Source: Talpa occidentalis (Eukaryota > Chordata > Mammalia > Eulipotyphla > Talpidae). Taken from it: a stretch of DNA of 64,000 bases. A program made the position numbers and the translations under genes. Below the pieces are notes generated by a model. The model had not been told where the DNA came from. It worked only from the letters and a program-made list of their open reading frames with translations, and searched no databases. This document shows, one piece after another, positions 37,680 through 53,190 of the stretch. Within the stretch, counting starts at the first letter, position 1, and the number at the start of each line of letters is the position of its first letter. The stretch spans positions 73,515,106 through 73,579,105 of the forward strand of contig NW_023601104.1 of assembly GCF_014898055.3 (NCBI RefSeq), written 5' to 3'.

Positions 37680-37945
37680 ACTTTTTCAGTCACAACCCAA
37701 CCCTCCAGAGTAACTGCTAGTCTGAATTTTAGCATCATAGGTTACTTTTGTTTTTTACTAGACCTTATATAAGTAAAAACATATAGTACATAATCTTATC
37801 CTACATAATAGGAACTTACTGCTTCCTTTTGTACAGCATTATGTTTGTAAAAGAATTCATACTGCTGCATGTACTTGTGTGTTCATTCTTATTTCTATAC
37901 AGTAGTGCATTGTATGACATGCCAGTAGTTATTGATCGACTGTAA
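37680..37945 (-). mobile_element. Old L1 3'-region fragment
   Basis: CAGTCACAACCCAACCCTCC, TAACTGCTAGTCTGAATTTT, AGCATTATGTTTGTAAAAGA and CAGTAGTGCATTGTATGACA match the reversed 3' region of old L1 elements. Confidence 0.6.
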
Positions 37946-40189
37946 AGAATTTATAAATCCCACTGTAAAGGCACAATGTATGAAAATTAAGTTCATCAGT
38001 TGGTCAGTGTGGCTGCAGAATGGGTTTTGAATAAAGTGGCAAGAGAAAACCTAGAGAGGAAGGTAGGGTCAAATGATAGAATTCTGTGTCAAATAAAAGA
38101 CATTTGTATTTTTCTAGTGGGAAATGAAGGGTTTTTTTAATGTTAATTAGCAATGATTATAATGAGATTTGCATTTGAGAAAAACTACATTCGCAGCAGA
38201 ACATAGGTAGAATGGGAGTAAATTTAGCACTAACACCAATCAGGAGGTTATTGTAATAGTTCATACTAAAGATGCTGAGAACTTAAATGCAGGGGAGAAT
38301 AGAAAGGGAGAGATGACTCTCTTAGCACAGAATTAATAATACTTTTTAATAAGGAGATTGTGAAATAGTAGTTCCCAGAGCCACTCTTCAAAAGCCTATG
38401 TATATTATTGAAATACAAAATGTGTACAATAAAGAGAAATAATAGTTTCTGATGCTAATAATTAAAATTAAATTCAGAGTATGTCCAAATTTATCTTTCG
38501 TATTTGAACTTATTTAAAAATACAGATATCATCAGTTGATAATGAATAAATTGTTGGAAATCTTTCTGGAAAGTCTGTAGGGAATATGGTGACACTAAGG
38601 TTAATGCTTTGGGCCCCTTGTTTTTGTTTTAATTTAAAACTTAACGCTTCCTTTTTCATTTGTCTTACAATTTCACTATATGTAAATTTAGTCATGAACA
38701 GGGTGGTTTTCAGTTAAAGAAAAAAATGAGAAAGAGAGGGGTGTTTTTATGTGTATGTATGTTAATAACAAGAATTGAGATAAGGAAAGTAGAAAGGAGT
38801 TAAAATAGTGCATCTGTATAAATAAAAAGGAAATCATCAGGAGAGAAATAGAGTTCCCAGTTGTTTTAGGAATATAGCTGTGTTTTAATTTTGTTGATGC
38901 ATATATCCCTATAAAAAATAAAGGTAGTGAGTCAGAAAGTTCCACATAGTCACCAGACAATAGTAACACTTCAAAGATGTATTGATTGCCATCTGAGACA
39001 GTGATTAAGTTAGTTGGTCTCTTTGTGACCTGGAGAATCAAAGCAGTTAACAGAGCACTGTCTGTCAATGATTTTGAAATCAAGTTCTCTAACAAATTTT
39101 TTTAAAGTAGCAGGCCCTAACCTGATAGTAATTATAGCTTATTATCTGTTGATTGAAAAAGAAGTGTATTGGTTTTTAAATTACAGTTAATTCTGTAAGA
39201 TCTTTGGATGAATTTGCATCTTATTATGATATATATATTTATATACATATAATCCATGAAAAAATATAGATTTTTGTGTATTATAGTATACATATACAGA
39301 AGTATTTATTCATGGTATAATCAGTGCTGGAGTAAAGCTTCTAGTTGATCTGATATTTGAGTTTCTACCCATGGGTCCATAAGAATTTTGGCAAATTAGC
39401 TCACAAAAAGTATGGTGGTTAGCAAGAAACAAAAGTTCTTTACTTTGTTGTTGTGTCTTTAGTTTTTGTGTCATATTTTAATTTTATATTATCACCAAAT
39501 GAAGTTATAAAATCAGTAACATAAGTTTATTAAAGTGTTTTTTATATCATCTTATAAATCAAGAAAATACTAAGACTTTTCTGGACTTAAAAAGACAAAT
39601 AATTAATATGAAATAGCCAGGGCAAAGATTTATTCTACTAATCCAGATTTTTGTTAAATTCAAAGGTCTGTACAACCTACCAAGCCATAATTACAGATTA
39701 TTGTGGTACAATTGTTTAGAATAGCTCAGTGCCATTAGTAATATCCTTCTGTCATCAGTCTAAGAAGTCAAATCTCATTCCAAGCTCCCATTCCTTTTAT
39801 CACGAATCAAAGAAAACTGGATGATTATTATGTGGCTTTTCTTTTTTCCCCAAATTATTAGTATATATGCCTAAATGGAAGGTGACACCAAATATAGCAG
39901 AGATCCCTACTTTCCCAATGAGAAGATCAATAATGAGCACATTGCCTGTCTTAAATATATATAATGTTAGGGATTTTTATAAAATAATGAAATACTAATT
40001 TAAAATGCAAATATAAATTTAAAATCATATAAAAATTATTCCTTAGGACAATTTCATTTTTCCCATAGAAATTTTATGAAACATTTTCTTCAAACATTTA
40101 TCATTAACATCAGTGTCTTTATTATTGCCAGAGTTCTTTATAACTCATGTAAAAATTTCTCATTGCATATCAACTTTACTTTGGTTTTT
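37946..40189. other. AT-rich intron, nothing recognised
   Basis: No assignable repeat or exon. The 135-codon minus-strand frame at 38688-39095 is the longest here. It has no recognisable domain, no splice context and AT-driven composition, so I do not call it a gene. Confidence 0.5.
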
Positions 40190-40850
40190 TGGTTCATTTA
40201 AGCAGATTTATTGCAATATAATTCACATACCATACAATTGATTCATCTGAAGTATGCAAATCAATGGGTTTTCTTATTAGTTTTTTTTTTTTTTGTGATA
40301 AAAATACATAGCATAGAACTTGCCATTTTACCCATTTTAAGTGTACAATTCAGTCACATTAGGTACATTCACAATATTGTACACATATCACCACCGTCTA
40401 TTTCTAAAACTTTTTCATCAACCCGAATGAAACTGTAACCATTAAATAGAAAATCCCAACTTCCCCAGTGACCCCCCTCAACCTCTGGTGACTACTAATC
40501 TACTTTCTATCAATATGCATTTGCCTTCTTTGGTGGAATCAATTTTGGTCCTTTTCTAAAGTGTGGCAAATTTATAGCTTAATGTCAGGTAATCCAGGTG
40601 TTACCTTTATATGACTGATTAATATTACATTGTACAGACTTGACACATTTTGTTTACCCATTTATCTGTTAATGGACCTTAGATTGTTTTCATCTTTTGA
40701 TTATTAGTTATAATGCTGCAAAGAACATTGGCATCAGTTGATATTCTTGCTTTTACTTCTTTTGGTGATATACCAAGGGGTGAGATTGCTGAATCATATG
40801 GTAATTCAGAGTTTAACTTTTGAGGAATCAAATTGTTTAAAAGGTTTATG
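40190..40850 (-). mobile_element. Old L1 3'-region fragment
   Basis: CAATATAATTCACATACCAT, TTTTAAGTGTACAATTCAGT, CTGGTGACTACTAATCTACT, AATGCTGCAAAGAACATTGG and GAGATTGCTGAATCATATGG are reversed L1M 3' wording. A T15 run interrupts the first part. Confidence 0.8.
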
Positions 40851-41672
40851 ATGTTAATTCTAACATTTAGGGTTTTTATACATGTAGAGTTAATATTTGT
40901 ATATGATACAAGAGTTCGTCCTAATTTCTAGTTTTGAAGATATGGCATTCTTTAATTTTCTATTTGAAAATATTATTGGAAATGTTACTCCAAATCCTAA
41001 GGAAATATTCCCTACATAGATACATCATTTTATAATATAAAAAGCTTTTAAAAAGAGAATTTTCTGAAGTGGTGGTATCTGAAAATTATTCAGACAAAAT
41101 TATGAAAAGTTTGATAGCATCTGGGCAACTTGAGTTTATAAAAAAGAGAGGAAGAACCTCTTCTGGTAAACCAGTACATGATAGAATCCAGTATTAAGAA
41201 TCTGTATCCCCATCTATTTCTTAGTTTTTCTGTCCTTTCCCTGGAGGTGCAGCTTGGTTAGTATAGCAGAAACCTGTCCTTCCTAATATATATTGTCAAG
41301 CAAAGTATCAGATTCCATCCTCCACACTTAATGTTCCTGCTTTGGATACCTTCTGTTCATGGATACTTAATTTTTCTTAGGTCTCAAGAGTAACTCTGTT
41401 ACTGGTCCCTGCAGTAACTCTGTTCATAGTTACCTTAATGTAAAATAATATTGCCTGGCTACCAAATCTTTCAGGTTTGTTTTCTAAATCTGAATTTTTT
41501 TTTATATCCTTTTTTGCTCAATTCTAGAATTTAGTTTTGTTCTCACATATACTGAGTTGCTCTTAGGGAAACAAATTACAGAGCATATCACTGGGCTAAA
41601 ATTAACATCAAGGTAGTATTGAAGGAGAAAGTGTTACAAACAAGCAGCCTCAGGAGTATGTGGGAGTGTCTT

Positions 41673-41942
41673 TTTTTTTTTTTAAGATTTATTCATTTAT
41701 TCATACAAGCACTGGGTACAGTCAGAAGTGCGGGAAGGTGAGAGAATTCACCAGAGCCAGAGCGGGGAACAGTACAGGCAGACTGACGAAATACACTGCT
41801 GAGGGGAGCAGCGGGCGCGGCAGGAGAGGTCTGTTGCACCATGTGGGACCCTCGCCGGTGGCAGGGGATCGAACTGGCACTGCAGAGGCTGCTGGCAGCT
41901 TCGCAGACCAGCACTCAACTGCTGCGCCACCAGGGGAGGCCC
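41673..41942 (-). mobile_element. tRNA-derived SINE, CpG-rich variant
   Basis: Antisense copy with a perfect 14-base duplication TGTGGGAGTGTCTT (41659-41672 and 41943-41956). Its tail (CAAGCACTGGGTACAGTCAG) and head place it with the 11510 and 47526 copies. It keeps several CpGs. Confidence 0.96.
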
Positions 41943-41956
41943 TGTGGGAGTGTCTT

Positions 41957-43474
41957 AATAGGAATAATCATTCCATTCATTCTGACTTGGTGATGGAATT
42001 TTAGTGCCTCTGGATACAACTAACTTTTTCCTCCCCATTTCACTAGCTGCCATAGTAAAATAAATTACTCAGTTGCCTATACCCTTAAAGTAAAGGTTCA
42101 ATCTCAGTACTGGGGCATATATGCTTATGCTCACAAACACCTATACATTATCCTCAATTTTTTGATGTATAAATATTTTTACTTCTTCAAGTATCTCAAA
42201 TTTGAAGGTCACATAGGCTTTATATGAATACCTTATTCTTAGCATTGTAGTCTGGATGTTCTGAAAGAGTTCATATCCTCAGAGCTTAAATTACAGATCC
42301 TGGTTCTGAGATAAGAGCCCAAAATTCCATACCAAAAAAGGTTTGTACATAACTATGATTCCTAAGAAGAACCTCATATTTATAGAATAAAATATTTCTT
42401 TATGCTTTTGAATTAGATTTAAGCTGCCACATTTAAGTTGAATACGAACTCTTATTTGTGTTATTTTAAAGAAAATTGTTTCATTTTTATGATTCTTTTA
42501 CATTCCTGCAGTTTTACTGCTTTTAATGACAAAGGAGAGTTGTGCTCCTTTTTTATGGCAATTATTAAAAATTAGACCTCTGATTATTTTTAAGTCTGTT
42601 GTTAAGAGATTTCTCTCCCGATGTAATAAAGGTAAACCCTATCTTTTATCTAACTTATGTCAATTTTATTTAATAATGTGTTCCCCCAGGTTGTAACTCA
42701 CTGAAATTTTTAATCTGTCTTTATTCTTTAGAGACTCTTACAAAGTAGATATTCTTCTGTGAAGTATAATAATGGTTAATTTTCAGTGGTTATTATAAGT
42801 CCACTTCCTTAAGCTAGCATGAACAACAGAATATTAAGTTGAGTTGTGTAGAATTTTGCCCTTTTGTGTTCCCCTATTTTACATGAGTGGTATTCCCATC
42901 CTGACAAGATAAAAAGACTTAGGCTATTGTTGTTTTTACAGCTTTAATTTTTAGTGTATGATTGTTATTAAAATTAAAGACTGATATAAATTATTTGAAT
43001 TACCAATTTGAACAATTTATTTACCCCAGGTAATTATAGCCACTTGCTTATATTTTCTCATCATTGCTTAGGTACATAATTACATTGCTTTTTTCTGTTG
43101 ATCTTAAGGTGAAAGCATAAATCTAAGAGGTACCGTTGGTTCATTTTTCTTCAAAAAGTATTTTCAATCTTCTCAGATTCTTTTCTCATTCTACTTCAGT
43201 GGCTTATGGTAATACCTAAGGCTATGTTCCTGTAATTGCTGCCTCCAAAACTGCTGCTTCTTGATAAATCTTCAGTAAAATTCAAGATTGTTACCAGCAC
43301 GTTACATTCTTCAAAACATCTTCTGGTAATTCCTACACATACAAAAACAGACAAATTCATAGCTTCTGTTCTACAGTGCTTCTGATAGAACTATTCAGGG
43401 TTCACAGTTGCTTTGGTTATAGTCCATAACAGCAACTTCTACAAAATAGGTGACTTTAATTTTGTGCAATAGTA
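41957..43474. other. AT-rich intron, nothing recognised
   Basis: No repeat family or exon recognised. Confidence 0.5.
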
Positions 43475-43770
43475 CAAATGATAATAACTACATTTGTTAA
43501 GTACTTGCTATGGGCTAGGAATGATGCTGAGCACTTTATATGTTCTGCCATATTTAAGCTGAGTGCAGAGATCCTTTCTATGTCTGAATAGGGTAGGTTT
43601 TTATAAACTGAAAGCACATAATAATAAATTATTGGATTAAGTTCAGAACTGGAGTTACAGACCTGAGTTGCCACCTGGAGTTTTCTACTGACTTATTCTT
43701 TGGCTTTGGATTAGTCATGGAATTTATCAGTATGTTTGTTTTCCCACTTCCAAAAAGAGAAGTTATAAAA
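43475..43770. repeat. Two adjacent MIR remnants in opposite orientation
   Basis: The stretch 43475-43560 is a reversed MIR (TACTTGCTATGGGCTAGGAA, GAGCACTTTATATGTTCTGC). The stretch 43630-43770 is a forward MIR (AGAACTGGAGTTACAGACCT, GGATTAGTCATGGAATTTAT). Confidence 0.5.
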
Positions 43771-44790
43771 TGCATCTTCTCATAGTATATAATAAGGGAA
43801 TATGTTAGTTGTTTAAATAGTGAATATAGGTGTTTTGTAAGAAAGGTAAGTAAAAATTTCTTATGTGCTACTCTATTATTGAATTAAGTAGCTAAATAAT
43901 AGAGTTCATGTTTATCTTTCCAATGCAGTGAATAAGAGAAATAAGAACTCTTTCAGCACATTATGAATTTGTATTGTACATGTTATTTTATTAGCAATAT
44001 AAATATTGTGATATCCTTTTAGTTAACTAAAAATACTTTAGTGTTAACACTTTAGTCTTTTAAGAATAACATATCATTACCCTCTTTTACAAATGGGAAA
44101 CTGAGAGATGATAATTTTCCACAGGCATAAAGACAAAGTTGTTGTTAATTTAATATGTACGTAATGAAAGACCATTAGATTATAGATGATAAACCGTCTG
44201 ATTATAAAGTGAGATGTTAGTAGCTTTGGAAATAATGTTTAAATGAGCAAAACTGTAGAGAGAACAAGTTATATTATTCAAGCTACAACATGCCATTGTC
44301 TCCAAATACTTACATGTCCATATTTTTCTCATCTTTATTGCTAGAATTAGTAAGGTTACCTAAAACAACAGAAATACTGGGTTTCTTTGCTTTTAGGAAA
44401 TACTGTACTAATACTATTCTTTCCCGATTGTTCTATAATTTTAAAACTGAGAGTGGTATGAGATGAAAGTGGTTTTTGGTTGTTTTTTTTTTTTCTCTCA
44501 TCTGGGAAGTTCTGCCTCTCATTCTACTTCCTTTCTGTCTCCTTTTTCTTGTTCCTCTCATATTTTCACAAGTTCCTGTTTTAGTGGGAATTTAGTTTTG
44601 CAGAGAGGGAATTTCAAACATGATAATTACATGTTCCTTATGTGGGTACTTTTTAAAGAGGCCACCTGAGAGAATTATGGCATCCCAGCACAAAAGAACA
44701 AAGAGTCAGATTTTCTAAAATTAGATGGCATTGAGCCATTTGCAAAATAGTACTTATATACCTATACACAAATCAGGACTTATTAATTGT
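43771..44790. other. Intron, one small MIR piece
   Basis: Only CCCTCTTTTACAAATGGGAA at about 44080-44100 suggests a reversed MIR. Nothing else is assignable. Confidence 0.4.
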
Positions 44791-44800
44791 ATTTTTTGAG

Positions 44801-45280
44801 TTTTTTTTTTATTTTTTAATAATAAATTTTATTTTTATATTCCCCATACAATTGCAACCCCCTTATTTTGACCCCAATCCCTCCCCTCCCGCCCCCTACC
44901 CCCCATAGAGTGTCTCTGGTTCATAGTTTTTTGTTGATTTTGATTTTCACTTTCTTATAGTTATTCATTTTCCTGGTCCCTTATTTAAGTTTTCTAGATT
45001 CCTGCTATGAGTGAGACCATCCGGTATTTTTCTTTTTCTTTCTGGCTTATTTCACTGAGCATGATCCCTTCCAGCTCCATCCATGTTGCTGCAAATTGCA
45101 TGTGTTTATCTTTTTTGAATGCTGAGTAATATTCCATGGTGTATATGTACCACATCTTCTTGATCCAGTCATTTGTTTTTGGGCATTTGGGTTGTTTCCA
45201 AAGCTTAGCTATTGTAAATAGTGCTGCTATAAACATAGGGGTGCAGGTGCTCTTTGGAATTGATGTTTCTGTGTCCTTTC
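44801..45280 (-). mobile_element. 5'-truncated L1, 3' UTR plus end of ORF2
   Basis: Reading on the minus strand, the last about 80 codons of L1 ORF2 (44994-45236, including the W-Y-I-Y-T-M-E-Y-Y-S-A-F segment) are uninterrupted. A C-rich-complement 3' UTR and a poly(A) (T10 at 44801) follow. This is the best preserved L1 end in the window and so is probably fairly young. A target-site duplication was not clearly identified. Confidence 0.9.
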
Positions 45281-46384
45281 TTGTATTTTAATTAAGATAT
45301 TTAAGCACAGCCTAAAGCTATGCTGTTATGGGAAAATTAAAAACTTGCACTACTCTAAAAAGTTGTAAAGCTAAGGAGTACTCACTACTATATATATACT
45401 CCAGTTGAATATGTAACTCAGGTTGGCATCTGAATGTTAGGGAAAAAAAAGTGAGATATTTTCATAGTTGGAGTAACACTTGGAAATCTTTCTGTTCCCC
45501 ATGATGTGTATGTTCATTGACTGGTACAGAAAATGAGATTGTCTACAGTACTTTCTTTTCCTTGTTTTTCCTCTACAGTTTAAAACCTCTACAAACCAGG
45601 TTTTATTCAAATACTGTATAGCTAGGACTGAAAAACAAAATGGTATCTCCATTTTGAAAATCTTTCTACTTCTTTAAAGAGTGGAAGAAGATGCAAATTG
45701 AAAGGCCAAAATTCCAAGAAATGCATTATCAATATAGTCATACCACCCAAATAAAATTGGGGTATTTTTTAAACTATCTTCATGCCTTTGCTGTAGCTTC
45801 TCCTTCTTTGTAGCACAGTAGTCTTTAACCACTAGTCACATTGATCTGATACACTGATTTGTTTATGATTGGTTAAAAGATATTTGCAGCTAATATAGAA
45901 TAGGCAAAATCTGCAAACAAATGTTTTTAATTAATTAGAATACATTCAGTGCGCTGTTATAATAATGTGACTCTTATTTCCATTCTGCTTTGCTTCTTAA
46001 ATGAGAAGAGAAAGGAGTAGATTTATAATTGGTGTCCCTTGGACATCTCTAGGAGTTAGACACATATGTAAATTTTATGCATCATGTGGAGTTTGGAAGA
46101 AAAGAAATATATTTAAGATCACTTCTGTATACTTAGATGGGAGTCTTTGTATTTCTAGTTTATTATAGTCCTTTTTGAAATTATAAAATGAAATTGATGG
46201 GTTCCCCCTTTAGGAAAATTTAATTGACTGGCATTAAACTCCCTATTTTTAACATAATTTATCTCCTCACTAGGTCTATAGTTTGTTTTGATGAAGAACC
46301 CTCACAGTTATTTCAGTCTACTTCACAAAACTATAAATACAAGGTGATCATCAAGATAGATCAAGATAGTTTTTTTTTTTTTTT
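45281..46384. other. AT-rich intron, nothing recognised
   Basis: No repeat family or exon recognised. A T15 run ends at about 46384. Confidence 0.5.
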
Positions 46385-46535
46385 CAAAATGTGGTCCTAG
46401 GACCAGTCTCTCAAGCACAGCCTGGAAACTTGGCAGAAATGCAAATTTTGACACCCCCACCCAGTGATCAGTGTATAATAAGGGCTCTAAGAGATTCTGA
46501 AGCACAGGAAAGTTTGAAAACTAATGCTGTAGCCA
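46385..46535. mobile_element. MER5A-like hAT remnant
   Basis: AAATGTGGTCCTAGGACCAG, AGAAATGCAAATTTTGACAC, GAGATTCTGAAGCACAGGAA and TTTGAAAACTAATG follow the MER5A order in the opposite sense to the 19.8-kb copy. Confidence 0.7.
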
Positions 46536-46793
46536 TTCCTACTGTAACCATTAGATGGATTTTCAAAGACAGTGTTTGTCATTTAAGATTTTTTAAACAG
46601 TAGTGTGCTGATTAAAAACTGCAGTAGTTGTTTGAAGTAAATTTTATTAAATCTGCCCCTCCAAGTAAAAACATGTAAGTATCAATACACAAATCATGCT
46701 CTGTTAATGTCTGTAAAATAAGTGAAAGGACAGTCTAAGTGATTTTTTTCACAGTCACCCGTGTAAGGAATATCAGTATAAGAATATTTAGTT

Positions 46794-47067
46794 TTGTTTA
46801 TTTTAAAGATTTATTTATTTATGCATACAAGAACTGGGGTACAGGCCAGACGTTTGGGGGTGGTGGTGAGAGGATTCAGAGAGAGTGGGGAACAGAACAG
46901 GCAGACTGACTGAAATACACTGCTGAGGGGAGCAGCAGGTGAGACAGGGGAGGACTGCTGCACCGTGTGGGTAGCTCCTTAGCCAGCCAGGGATTGAACT
47001 TACGCTGCAGAGGCTGCGGTTGGCTTCACAGTGCTGTGTTTAACCCCTTGTGCCACCAGGGAGGCCC
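46794..47067 (-). mobile_element. tRNA-derived SINE
   Basis: Antisense copy flanked by the perfect 14-base duplication AAGAATATTTAGTT (46780-46793 and 47068-47081). The tail on this strand begins TTGTTTATTTTAAAGA. Confidence 0.95.
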
Positions 47068-47081
47068 AAGAATATTTAGTT

Positions 47082-47510
47082 ATTGTATGTCATATCCATA
47101 TTCAGCCATAATTGCTTGTTAGCAATAACATTTTTAAGGTCATGTATCCTATGAAGTTAAAAATGGACCTGGATTTTATTGACAAGTTACCTGGACTGTT
47201 AGAATCATTTTCCTGCAACCTTTTTTTTATAACTTGAGTACTCTTTAAAACATCTTTCTGACATTCTTATCTGCTAAGTGTCAAGGGTAAAAGGAAAAGA
47301 CTACCTTATGTGGTTTTCCTTAAGAGACTACAACTTTCATAATTTAGAAAGTATATAGAAGTTAAAGTGAATAGATATATCTATCTAATTAAGCCTGTTA
47401 TTTTGTGCTCTACTAGTTTAGCAGAAGTTATATCTGAAGTAAACATAACATTTCACTGTTGCTCAAGAAAAAAAATATTGTAAAATAAAGTGGAAAGCAG
47501 AACTTTAATT
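47082..47510. other. AT-rich intron, nothing recognised
   Basis: Short unique-looking stretch between two SINEs. Confidence 0.5.
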
Positions 47511-47525
47511 AAGAAAAATGATCCA

Positions 47526-47801
47526 GGGCCTCCCCTGGTGGCGCAGTGGTTGAGCACTGGGCTGTGAAGCTACTTGCAGCCTCTGCAGCGCCGGTTCGAT
47601 CCCCAGCCGCCCGGGTGAGGATCCCACATGGCGCGCAGACCTCTCCTGTCTCGCCCGTTGTTCCCCTCAGCAGTGTATTTTATCAGTCTGCCTGTTCTGT
47701 TCCCCACTCTGGCTCTGGTAAATTCACTCACCCTCCCGCGCTTCTGACTGTACCCAGTGCTTGTATAAATAAATAAATAAATCTTTAAAAAAAAGGAAAA
47801 A
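47526..47801 (+). mobile_element. tRNA-derived SINE, CpG-rich variant
   Basis: GGGCCTCCCCTGGTGGCGCA head, box B GGTTCGATCCCC and tail CTGACTGTACCCAGTGCTTG with AAATAAATAAATAAATC. It is flanked by the perfect 15-base duplication AAGAAAAATGATCCA (47511-47525 and 47802-47816). It forms a close inverted pair with the next SINE. Confidence 0.96.
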
Positions 47802-47862
47802 AAGAAAAATGATCCAAACTTTTAATGGCATCCTTTTCCCATTGATTATGAATAGGCTATTT

Positions 47863-48130
47863 TTTTAAAATATTTTATTTATTTATGCTTACTAGAGCTG
47901 GGATACAGGCCAGAGGTGTGGGGGGTGAGAGGATTTACCAGAAACAGAGTGGGGAACAGAACAGGCAGACTGATTGAAATACACTGCTGAGGGGAGCAGT
48001 GGGCGAGACAGTAGCGGTCTACAGCACCATGTGGGTTGCTCCCTGGCTGGCCAGGGGATCGAACTCGTGCTGCAGAGAGTGCCAACAGCTTCATAGGTTG
48101 CGTCTTAACCCCTCGCATCACCAGGGAGGC
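47863..48130 (-). mobile_element. tRNA-derived SINE, inverted partner
   Basis: Antisense copy flanked by TGAATAGGCTATT (47849-47861) and TGAATAGTCTATT (48131-48143), 12 of 13 identical. It lies only 61 bp from the forward copy upstream. Confidence 0.95.
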
Positions 48131-48143
48131 TGAATAGTCTATT

Positions 48144-48709
48144 GATAATGAATGTATGTTTTCTATTTGTTAACATGCAAAATATCCTTTATTTGGTAGG
48201 ATTTTATCTATGTCTTGCTAGCATGTATTATTGAAAATGCTAAAGTGACATATGTTGAAACAATTCTTGTGTTTGGATTTTCTAATAATTTAAACAGATA
48301 AATTTTTCTCCTTATTTTAAATTGTTTTATTCTCTTGTTCTTTATCTTCCTAGGTATGCTTTCCCATATATAGTTTATAGATCTTTTCACACAGCCTTAC
48401 TCTTCTAACCATCTTCCAATTTCCACTTCATTTGGCTGTTTGTTCCCTTTGACTCCCATTATTTTATTGTCAGCACAAAAGACAGAAAAATAAAATCCCA
48501 CACTCTCAGCCTGCTGCTTCCTGCCCTCCACTTACCAGTGTTATTAGAGTTGGGTTCTTATTCTGCTTTCTCTTTCCCCTCATATCTAGTTCTCAAGACC
48601 ATTTCAAGGTTTATTGTCTGGATTTTTGGTATCATTCTGTTCTCTAACTGATATAATCAAATCTGTAAGGATGTAAGGACTTCTGGAAAATAGAGGCAAA
48701 GAGAGTTCT
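48144..48709. other. Intron, nothing recognised
   Basis: A moderately pyrimidine-rich stretch (48400-48620). No assignable repeat or exon. Confidence 0.45.
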
Positions 48710-48995
48710 TATGTGCTAGGTAATTTTCTTACTTAATTTATATGCTGTAGGTATGTTTTATCATCTACATTTCATTCATAAGTTCACTGAAGCTCAAAGA
48801 GGTTAAATATTTTGTTCTAATTCACAGAGCAACTAGGTGATGAAGCCAGGTTTCAGATCTATATTGGTTTATTTATTCATTAATTCATTTTATTCAGCTA
48901 TTTATTGAACGCATATACTTTTGTATGTTGAGCACTATATTAGGTGGTACAACAGATCTAGCCCTTACTCTCATGTATCTTAACTGTGTGGTGTA
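48710..48995 (-). repeat. Reversed MIR followed by reversed L2 end
   Basis: The stretch 48710-48870 keeps MIR wording (GTTCACTGAAGCTCAAAGAG, AATTCACAGAGCAACTAGGT, GATGAAGCCAGGTTTCAG). The stretch 48875-48995 keeps the L2 end (TTTATTGAACGCATATACTT, GTTGAGCACTATATTAGGTG, CCCTTACTCTCATGTATC). Confidence 0.6.
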
Positions 48996-49121
48996 TTATG
49001 TGACTTTACAGATGATCTTTCTGCTATACCAAACAACTTAAGAAGAAGAGAAAATAAGGAAACAAGAGTTCTTGTGTTTTATAGAAAAGATATATTTGAT
49101 ATACATGTAAAAAAGAATCTA

Positions 49122-49299
49122 GAGAGAGGGGAGGAATGGGAACGGGGGTAGAGAGGAGGGAAGCATAATAGACTATGGCAGAGGATTATGGGTGCTTTGG
49201 TAGTGGGAGAGCTACAATGACCTCACCTAAGAGGAGAAATCCCTATATTGTCAAAATATTACCAAAGATGTAAAACAATGATACTCAATAAAAAAAATT
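49122..49299 (+). mobile_element. Very short L1 3' UTR insertion
   Basis: A G-rich segment (GAGAGGGGAGGAATGGGAAC) leads to GGGTGCTTTGGTAGTGGGAG and ends in the A-rich tail CTCAATAAAAAAAATT. It resembles the L1 3' UTR at 10570-10690 and is flanked by the perfect 11-base duplication AAAAGAATCTA (49111-49121 and 49300-49310). It is therefore a severely 5'-truncated L1 insertion of about 180 bp. Confidence 0.8.
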
Positions 49300-49310
49300 A
49301 AAAGAATCTA

Positions 49311-53021
<3,711 letters not shown>

Positions 53022-53190
53022 GTTATGTTAAATTAATTAACATATTAATTAATTGTTACATATTAATTAATTGTTACATATTAACATAATTAATTAATTG
53101 CAACATTAATTAATTGTTAATCAATGTGTTAATGTTGATTAGTATATTAATTAATTAACAATTAACATATTAATTGATTAATATTATTAG
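53022..53190. repeat. TTAATTAA-rich palindromic block
   Basis: The words ATTAATTAATTG, TTACATATTAATTAATTG and TTAATTAATTAACA recur about ten times in forward and reverse sense with only scattered G or C. Most TTAATTAA units are self-complementary, so the block can form many alternative hairpins. Confidence 0.95.

Noticed and set aside
38688..39095. 135-codon minus-strand open frame
   Set aside because: There is no recognisable family, the composition is AT-driven, and it lies on the strand opposite the host gene without promoter or splice evidence.
47526..48130. Assembly artefact explaining the inverted SINE pair
   Set aside because: Each SINE has its own different target-site duplication, which an artefactual inversion would not produce.
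53022..53190. CRISPR-like array or origin in the TTAATTAA block
   Set aside because: There are no constant repeats with unique spacers, and the host is a mammal. It is low-complexity AT sequence.
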